DNA from: JBHIBR01 sp046759145 [NCBI: Nitrospinota bacterium]
Lineage (GTDB): Bacteria > UBA8248
NCBI GenBank assembly: GCA_046759145.1
Contig: JBHIBR010000021.1
Coordinates: 1-11,881, forward strand
DNA length: 11,881 nucleotides
Direction: 5' to 3'
Below are positions 7,273 to 11,881 of the stretch, one piece after another. The notes beneath the pieces were generated by a model, which saw only the letters and a program-made list of their open reading frames with translations, had not been told where the DNA came from and searched no databases. A program made the translations under genes and the position numbers. Position 1 is the first letter of the stretch. The number at the start of each line of letters is the position of its first letter.

Positions 7273-7366
7273 CTTGATTGAAATCCCGTGGCCGTTGGCG
7301 GCCCGGGCGCGCTCTTTTTTGTGGCGCGAGCCCCTCAGCTCACGGCGCGCCTCGTCCGGCCGGGCC

Positions 7367-8359
7367 TTATAGCCCCAGCAGCTCGGCGATGTTCCCGCCC
7401 AGGATGGCTGCAAGCTCTTCCGCGGGAAGGTGCAGGGCCCGCACGCCCTCAACGTGGGCCCGGATGTCGGCCCCGTTGTGCATCTCCTGGGGATAGTCGG
7501 TCCCCAGGCAGAGCCTTCGGGGGCTCACCGTGAGGAGGGCCGCCCGGGTGGCGGGCATCCATCCGGCGAAGCCCGCCGTATCGAAGTAGACCTTTCCAAA
7601 AAGCTCCTCGAAAGGGCCCTCCAGCCCCAGCGCCTCCCGCTCCAGGGGGGAGAGGGGAAGAAGCTTGATGTGCCCGGGGATCTCCACTCCCCCGGGCTTG
7701 TAGAACATCTGAATGCGGCCCTTGAGGAAGGGGACGGCGCCCCCGTGATGGGGCATGACGAAACGCAGGTCCGGGAACCGAGTGAGAACGGCGTACATCA
7801 CCCGCACCGTCGCCCGGTTGATGTCCGCCGCCCGCTCCACGCTGGCGACGAGGTCGAAGTCCATCGCCGCTCCCGCCGGGCGCATGGCCGGGTGGACGAG
7901 CACCGGAAGGCCCAACTCGGCGATGCGGGCAAACAGGGGGCGGAGGGACTCGTCCCCCAGGTGAACGTCCCCCTCCGACGTCAGGAGGGCCACGGCCCGG
8001 AAACCCAGGTCGCCGGCCGCCCGGTTCAGCTCCGCGAGGGTCTCCGCGTCGCCCGAGAGGGGCAGGTGGGCGCAGGGGAAGAAACGGTCCGGATGGGCGC
8101 GGGCCAGGTCGGCGAAGCCGTCGTTCAGCTCTCGGCATACGGCGAGCCCTTTCTTGTTCCAATGGGCGAGGTGGACCACCGAGGCATCCACTCCCGCCTC
8201 CTCCATGGCCCGGAGGTGGGCGGCCGTGTCATGGAGAATGGGATTGAACGTGAAGTAGAAATCCTCCTCCACGATCCTCCCGCCGGGGGGGACGCGCCGA
8301 TGGAAGAAGGCCTTGGGCATGTAGTGGTGGTGGACCGTGATGACGGGCGGGCGCGCCAC
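7367..8359 (-). CDS. Amidohydrolase family 2 protein (ACMSD-like metal-dependent hydrolase/decarboxylase)
   Basis: The GTG start at 8359 is preceded on the minus strand by AAAGGAG about 6 nt away and gives 330 aa, the usual length for the family. The metal-binding set of the ACMSD/amidohydrolase 2 TIM barrel is visible: H10-H11-H12 after a short first strand, H156 in L-V-L-V-H-P, H204-H205 in M-P-H-H-G-G, and D288 in L-G-T-D-Y-P. Members bind one zinc and decarboxylate or hydrolyse carboxylated semialdehydes, aromatic acids or related compounds in the cytoplasm. The substrate cannot be read from sequence. It lies downstream of the bioB region on the same strand but has its own good ribosome binding site and a 134-nt leader, so it may be transcribed separately. 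Confidence 0.85.
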   Translation of the reverse strand: MARPPVITVHHHYMPKAFFHRRVPPGGRIVEEDFYFTFNPILHDTAAHLRAMEEAGVDASVVHLAHWNKKGLAVCRELNDGFADLARAHPDRFFPCAHLPLSGDAETLAELNRAAGDLGFRAVALLTSEGDVHLGDESLRPLFARIAELGLPVLVHPAMRPAGAAMDFDLVASVERAADINRATVRVMYAVLTRFPDLRFVMPHHGGAVPFLKGRIQMFYKPGGVEIPGHIKLLPLSPLEREALGLEGPFEELFGKVYFDTAGFAGWMPATRAALLTVSPRRLCLGTDYPQEMHNGADIRAHVEGVRALHLPAEELAAILGGNIAELLGL

Positions 8360-8493
8360 CTAATTCTCCTTTGCGAACGATTGGAATTTCCCTTTTTGCC
8401 GGCCGGGCAAGCCCATTGTACCCGATATTTCCCATATGGCATCCATCGGATGCTGGGACGGTACCACGAATTGGCCCCCGCCGCTCTCGGGCC
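8360..8493 (-). promoter_or_regulatory. Leader of the amidohydrolase gene with a possible -10 element
   Basis: On the minus strand the stretch contains TACAAT (8420 to 8415), about 55 nt before the GTG, in an unusually AT-rich patch for this window. No convincing -35 sequence lies 16-18 nt upstream of it, so a promoter is only suggested. Confidence 0.25.
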
Positions 8494-8775
8494 TCATATT
8501 CGCTTCCCCGGGTTTGCCCGGTTCCAGTCCGCCGCGAAGGCGGTCAAGGCGTCCTCGATGGCGTGGCGAATCCCGGCCTTGGCGTCCACGGGCGGCCCAC
8601 CCAGGAAGGCCAATTGTTGCCACGACACCTTAGGCTTGGCCACACTCTCGGAGCTGAACCCGAACAGCCCAACCGACACCACATAGGCCCTCCCATCCTT
8701 GGGGACCTGCGCCCAAAGTAACGCTAAATCGGGATCGGGGGGCTTGGAGGATGCGCGCTCCCCTTCTGAGGGTAA
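8494..8775 (-). pseudogene. 5'-truncated unknown gene fragment
   Basis: The minus frame ending with TGA at 8494-8496 reads like genuine protein over its last 75-85 codons. It includes D-P-D-L-A-L-L-W-A-Q-V-P-K-D-G, a beta-strand-like Y-V-V-S-V-G-L-F-G-F, then S-W-Q-Q-L-A-F-L-G-G, and a closing helix ending A-A-D-W-N-R-A-N-P. There is no ATG, GTG or TTG start in frame between about 8720 and the bioB stop at 8841; further upstream the frame merely shadows bioB. The first in-frame GTG pair, inside Y-V-V-S, would leave only about 62 residues. I take it as the C-terminal remnant of a deleted gene, with the upper boundary uncertain. The family is not recognised. Composition around 8710-8790 is less GC-rich than bioB. 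Confidence 0.4.
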
Positions 8776-8840
8776 TGGACGAGCAAAGAGGGGAACTTCC
8801 TGGCCAATCCGGCTGGCTGCATCTCCGTCCGGCGGGCTGG

Positions 8841-9860
8841 CTAGCTCGCCGCGCTCTCCATCCGGGGCACGGGGTGCGCGTCCGCCTCGCCGGTTACGTC
8901 CACCTCGAACCCGAGGTCCCGGATCATGCGGTGCGCCTCTGCGGGCGCCTGTCCCGGGGTGGTGAGGTAGCCGGCCACGAAGATGGAGTTCGCCGGATAG
9001 AGGGCCAGGGGCTGAAGCTCCCGCAGCTGCACCTCGCGCCCCCCGGCCGCCCGGACCTCCGAGCGCGGGTTGAAGAATCGCACGAGCGAGAGGATCCGCA
9101 GGCAGAGGGCGGGCCCAAGGGGAGGGACATCCTGCAAGGGGGTCCCCGGGATGGCGTGCAGAAAATTCACCGGGATCGACTCCGGCCCTATCTCCCGCAG
9201 CGCCTCGCAGACATCGACGATGTCCTCTCGACTCTCCCCCTGGCCGAAGATGGCCCCCGAACACAGCTCGAGCCCCGCCCGCCGCGCCGCGCGCAGCGTG
9301 GCAATGCGGTCGCCGTAGGTGTGCGTCGAGCAGATCCTCGGGCAGAAGCGCTCGCTGGTGTTGAGGTTGTGGTTCAGCCGATCTACCCCGGCCTCGCGCA
9401 GGCGCCGCGCCTTCTCCCCGTCGAGCAGCCCCAGGGAGCAACAGATGGCCATGCTGTGGGCCGACTTGATCCGCGAGACCGCAGCCCCGATGCGGTCCAC
9501 CTCGCGGTCGGTGGGCCCCCTTCCGCTGATGGCGATGCAGTAGCGGCGCGAGCCCGCCGCCGCGGCCCCCTCTGCCCCTTGGAGGAGCCGCCCTTCGTCC
9601 ACCAGGCCGTAGCGGTCGATGGCAGCGGAGGAGACCGACGACTGGGAGCAGTAGGCGCAATCCTCCGGGCAGAGGCCGCTCTTCGCGTTGATCAGGAAAT
9701 GGATCTGCACCGTCCTGCCGAAGTAGTGGCGTCGCACACGAAACGCCGCCTCGAGGAGGGGAAGCAGGTCGTCCCCGGGGGCGTCGAGGATGGCGGCGGC
9801 CTCCTCGCGGGTGGGCTTCCCGCCCGCGAGGACGCGGCTCGCCAGTTCCCGATAGTCCAT
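8841..9860 (-). CDS. bioB: Biotin synthase
   Basis: ATG at 9860 gives 339 aa and has GGAGGAGAGG just upstream; the longer frame from 9905 would start inside a hairpin. BioB is a radical SAM enzyme that inserts sulfur into dethiobiotin, the last step of biotin synthesis. The SAM-binding [4Fe-4S] motif is C64-P-E-D-C68-A-Y-C71. Ligands of the sulfur-donating [2Fe-2S] cluster are all present: C108 (Y-C-I-A-I-S-G), C140 (I-C-C-S-L-G), C200 (L-C-S-G) and R270 (V-R-A-A-G-G-R-E). The N-H-N-L-N-T-S and T-Y-G-D-R motifs also match. With every catalytic residue conserved, this is a functional BioB and not a BioB-like relative. No other biotin genes are in the window, so bioB is separated from bioA/D/F here. 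Confidence 0.95.
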   Translation of the reverse strand: MDYRELASRVLAGGKPTREEAAAILDAPGDDLLPLLEAAFRVRRHYFGRTVQIHFLINAKSGLCPEDCAYCSQSSVSSAAIDRYGLVDEGRLLQGAEGAAAAGSRRYCIAISGRGPTDREVDRIGAAVSRIKSAHSMAICCSLGLLDGEKARRLREAGVDRLNHNLNTSERFCPRICSTHTYGDRIATLRAARRAGLELCSGAIFGQGESREDIVDVCEALREIGPESIPVNFLHAIPGTPLQDVPPLGPALCLRILSLVRFFNPRSEVRAAGGREVQLRELQPLALYPANSIFVAGYLTTPGQAPAEAHRMIRDLGFEVDVTGEADAHPVPRMESAAS

Positions 9861-9875
9861 CTTGCCTCTCCTCCA

Positions 9876-9900
9876 TCGAGCCCCCCAGAGGGGGGGTCGA
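9876..9900 (-). promoter_or_regulatory. GC hairpin abutting the bioB ribosome binding site
   Basis: TCGAGCCCCCC (9876-9886) and GGGGGGGTCGA (9890-9900) pair over 10 of 11 positions around an AGA loop. On the bioB transcript this stem ends about 4 nt before the GGAGGAG ribosome binding site. It could stabilise the 5' end, limit initiation, or be a palindromic repeat without a role. It lacks a T-run on the coding strand, so it is not a standard terminator. Confidence 0.4.
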
Positions 9901-9960
9901 GACATCGCCCTTTGGAAAAGCGCTCAGACGCACCATCCCGGGCGGAGCGCGCAGATGCAA

Positions 9961-10000
9961 ACTGGACTGCAACTTAGGATCCGAGGCGCAATTCTGCAAC
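9961..10000 (-). promoter_or_regulatory. Weak promoter-like element and direct repeat upstream of bioB
   Basis: On the minus strand GTTGCAG occurs twice, 27 nt apart (10000-9994 and 9973-9967), with TTTGCA following the second copy. TTGCAG (9999-9994), a 17-nt spacer and TAAGTT (9976-9971) could be -35 and -10 boxes, each matching the consensus at about half its positions. It lies 110-140 nt before bioB and does not match the BirA or BioR operators I know. The remaining 9861-10116 interval shows no gene. Confidence 0.2.
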
Positions 10001-10116
10001 GGCCTCGGGAAAAGAAACCCGCCCCCGGCCCCGACTGCTGCCCGGTGAGGGTCCGCTTCGGGGAGGGGGTCTGCGCTCGGGTGGGGGAGGAGGTCAAGGC
10101 GCTCGGCGCCCGGGGC

Positions 10117-10461
10117 CTAGCCCCCCATGTAAGCCCCGAGGAGGAGGATGTGGTCTCCGGGCTCGACCTCGCTGTCGAGGTTGTGGCGGACGCCCAGCAC
10201 CGCGTCGTTGACCGCCACCTCGAGGTGCTCGCCGAGGCCTCCGCTCCGGGGATCCCAAAGCGCCTGATCGAGCTGGGGGAAGCGGGCGCTCAGGCGCTTG
10301 AGGATGCTGCGGACGGTGTCGCCGGGCTGAGCCACCTCGTCGAAGGCCACCCGGCCCGAGCCGTCCCCCCCCACGAGGCGGGTGACCCAGGCGACGGCCT
10401 CTACCCGGACGCGGAAGCCCTCGCCGGACGGCGCCGGTTTCTCTCGCGGCTCAACGGACAC
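10117..10461 (-). CDS. MoaD/ThiS-family ubiquitin-like sulfur carrier protein
   Basis: GTG at 10461 gives 114 aa, and the start overlaps the end of the oxidoreductase gene by 11 nt, so translation is coupled. The beta-grasp fold is suggested by the alternating strands, P-G-D-T-V-R-S-I-L-K-R-L in the first helix, A-V-N-D in the middle and V-E-P-G-D-H-I-L-L-L before the end. The protein ends in G-A-Y-M-G-G, the double glycine that is adenylated and thiocarboxylated in sulfur carriers. It is longer than typical MoaD (about 80-90 aa), with about 14 extra N-terminal residues and an insertion near V-T-R-L-V-G-G-D-G-S-G. Such genes often sit with aldehyde:ferredoxin oxidoreductases and are thought to supply dithiolene sulfur to the tungsto- or molybdopterin. 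A dedicated role here is inference from the overlap. Confidence 0.82.
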   Translation of the reverse strand: MSVEPREKPAPSGEGFRVRVEAVAWVTRLVGGDGSGRVAFDEVAQPGDTVRSILKRLSARFPQLDQALWDPRSGGLGEHLEVAVNDAVLGVRHNLDSEVEPGDHILLLGAYMGG

Positions 10462-11881
10462 CGCCCGTCGCCTCCGCGCCCCAGAGGGCGGGGATGAGCT
10501 CCTCGAGACTCAGCTGCCGGAGAGTCTCCGGGAGGGGTCGGCCGCTCTTCCGGTCGTAGCCCACCGTGGCGTACCACACATCCAGCATGTGGTCCCAGTG
10601 CTCCTGCGAGGCCATCCCCTTGGCAGGGCCGTCGGCGGGGACGGAGCCATACCGAGAGGAGGGCTTCTCCAGCTCGGGTCCGATGCCGCAGCGCAGGTTG
10701 AAAGCCCGCATGAGGGCCGCCGTCCGCCGGCCGAAGCGCATGGCCTCCCCTTTGTCGTAGTTCCAGCCCGTGGCCGCCGAGAGGGTGCGGCAGAGGAGCT
10801 CGAGCGTCGTGCGCGTGGTGAAGACGCAGGCGCCCAGCGAGTCCTCAAACTGGCGCCGCCCCAGGAAGCCGCCCACCTGCTTCGCCACCTGGTCCGGGTC
10901 GAAGGGGTTGATGCGGGCGGGCAGCCCCAGCTCGGCCGGCCTGACCGGCGGCCCGTTGTCTATGGTGCCACTGCTCGCGGTGCAGGTGTCGAGCATCTCG
11001 TCCCAGCGCGCCCGGTGGTCGTGGCCGCGGGGGGTGGCCCCCTTGAGGGTGTAGATGGCGCACTCGGCCGCCCGTCCTCCCACCTTCTCGGAGGCCCGCT
11101 TCACGCCCTCGGCCAGGAGGTCGCCGAAGCCCCGCCGGTGGACGATCAGCTGGAGGAGTTCGTTGGCCGCCTCCGCGTCCCCCCAGCGGAGCCTCGATCC
11201 CACCTCCTCCGGGGTGAGGTAGCCCTTCTCCTGGCACTCCATCACCCAGCCGCACAGCCAGGCGAATTCGTTCACGTCCACGCAGGCCCGGTCTATCTGG
11301 GTGTTGAGCCAGGATACGGCCTCCCGGTCGGTGCAGCCGACGGCCCAGCCGGCGCCGGACCAGCCCTCGTACTCCGGCTCGTCCACGATCAGCCCCTTGT
11401 GGCGGCCCGCCCGGATCACCTGCATGTGGCAGTGGTGCATCCCGCAGGCGTTGCACTGGTGCCCCCGGTGGTCGAATCCCTCGCGCAGGCTCGGCGCCTC
11501 CCACAATTTCAAGTCCGTCCCCTCGGGCGGCACGCTGGTGGTGTAGTTCTTGATGGGGAGCGCCCCCAGCCGCATCAGGTTCATCACGCCGGGTAGGGTG
11601 CCGTATTCGTAAAGGGAGCGGGTGGAGGGGTCGGTCCTGAGGTCGTGGACGATCTCCTCCGCCGCGAGGTAGAGCCCCCGGGGGTCGGCGGCACGGAGGG
11701 CCTTCGTCCCCCGCACGATGGCCACCGCCTTGAGCTGTTTCTTCCCCATGACCGCCCCGCAGCCGTTCTTGCTCGCCACGTGGCCGTAATCCCCCTCGAT
11801 GGCCGCGAAGCGCACCAGGTTCTCCCCGGCGGGGCCGATGCTGTAGACGCTCATCCGGTGGCCGCTCAGGCCGTGCTCGGC
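10451..11881 (-). CDS. Aldehyde:ferredoxin oxidoreductase family tungsten/molybdenum enzyme (5'-partial)
   Basis: The frame is open to the right window edge; an internal ATG at 11854 is probably not the start, because residues before it (A-E-H-G-L-S-G-H-R) continue the family pattern. About 476 of roughly 600 residues are visible. Numbering from that Met, G-P-A-G-E-N-L-V-R at 7-15 and the V-A-S-K-N-G-C-G-A-V-M-G-K-K-Q-L-K-A-V segment belong to the AOR N-terminal pterin-binding domain. C134-N-A-C137-G-M-H-H-C142 plus C343 in D338-S-L-G-A-C are the [4Fe-4S] ligands. G-H-D-H-R-A at 278-283 and D338 fit pterin contacts. The enzyme oxidises aldehydes to acids with ferredoxin as acceptor, or acts on another substrate in the wider family. 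The Cys spacing is x2-x4, not the usual x2-x3. It is followed by the overlapping MoaD-like gene. Confidence 0.9.
   Translation of the reverse strand, partial: AEHGLSGHRMSVYSIGPAGENLVRFAAIEGDYGHVASKNGCGAVMGKKQLKAVAIVRGTKALRAADPRGLYLAAEEIVHDLRTDPSTRSLYEYGTLPGVMNLMRLGALPIKNYTTSVPPEGTDLKLWEAPSLREGFDHRGHQCNACGMHHCHMQVIRAGRHKGLIVDEPEYEGWSGAGWAVGCTDREAVSWLNTQIDRACVDVNEFAWLCGWVMECQEKGYLTPEEVGSRLRWGDAEAANELLQLIVHRRGFGDLLAEGVKRASEKVGGRAAECAIYTLKGATPRGHDHRARWDEMLDTCTASSGTIDNGPPVRPAELGLPARINPFDPDQVAKQVGGFLGRRQFEDSLGACVFTTRTTLELLCRTLSAATGWNYDKGEAMRFGRRTAALMRAFNLRCGIGPELEKPSSRYGSVPADGPAKGMASQEHWDHMLDVWYATVGYDRKSGRPLPETLRQLSLEELIPALWGAEATGGVR

Larger units (their letters stand above)
7128..7366. other. Intergenic region between convergent genes
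   Basis: Besides the terminator candidate and the tRNA 3' half described separately, the region has a small perfect hairpin GGCCG-TTGG-CGGCC at about 7290-7304 and an imperfect GC inverted repeat flanking a T-run (7315-7320). These may help end transcription from either side. I see no coding sequence in it; an apparent 45-codon frame across the tRNA end is only the familiar translation of a T arm. Confidence 0.4.

Noticed and set aside
7141-7278. Small plus frame ending in a G-S-S-P-V-S-S-T-like peptide
   Set aside because: That peptide is the familiar artefact of translating a tRNA T arm and acceptor end.
7430-8686. 418-codon plus frame opposite the amidohydrolase
   Set aside because: The minus frame has the complete metal-ligand set of amidohydrolase 2; the plus frame has none and shows typical antisense composition.
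8811-8842. GGCTGGCT direct repeat as a mobile-element target duplication
   Set aside because: The copies are only 24 nt apart with no element between them; they fit a small slippage or a chance repeat in GC-rich sequence.
8494-9999. 501-codon minus frame overlapping bioB
   Set aside because: Most of it is an out-of-frame shadow of bioB; only its last 75-85 codons look genuine and are reported as a fragment.
1-11881. CRISPR array, insertion sequence or prophage genes
   Set aside because: No regularly spaced repeats, transposase, integrase or phage structural motifs were seen on either strand.

Overview
The window is very GC-rich, uses GTG starts freely and has strong purine-rich ribosome binding sites. 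It appears to be chromosomal DNA of a non-photosynthetic, respiratory bacterium. The mix of c-type cytochromes, a type II DMSO-reductase-like heme-b domain, an aldehyde:ferredoxin oxidoreductase and PCP-reductase-like domains would suit an environmental lineage such as Methylomirabilota (NC10/Rokubacteria), Nitrospirota or deep Proteobacteria. That placement is impression only, because no marker gene is present.

Left part (about 1-6392, + strand): a tightly packed run. In order it holds a membrane-anchored monoheme cytochrome c cut by the window edge, a diheme cytochrome c fused to an ethylbenzene-dehydrogenase-gamma-like heme-b domain, a membrane-anchored diheme cytochrome c, an exported cupredoxin-like/carboxypeptidase-regulatory-like protein, and a large cytoplasmic protein. 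The last fuses two universal stress protein domains, three PCP_red-like repeats and a rubrerythrin-type zinc/iron ribbon. The first four look like an exported electron-transfer module with five covalent heme sites, one likely b heme and a possible copper site. Its catalytic or quinone-reacting partner is probably upstream of the window.

Middle part (about 6393-7366): a patch of different character. It has visibly lower GC, a decayed fragment of another PCP_red domain, a small unrecognised multi-pass membrane protein, a possible terminator, and the 3' half of a tRNA (Ala-like acceptor) or tmRNA whose 5' half is missing. This looks like the scar of an integration or rearrangement.

Right part (7367-11881, - strand): in transcription order, an aldehyde:ferredoxin oxidoreductase (N-terminus beyond the edge), an overlapping MoaD/ThiS-like protein, biotin synthase bioB behind a GC hairpin, an apparently 5'-truncated unknown gene fragment, and an ACMSD-type amidohydrolase with its own good ribosome binding site. 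The two gene sets converge on the scar region. No CRISPR array, transposase, integrase or complete RNA gene was found.
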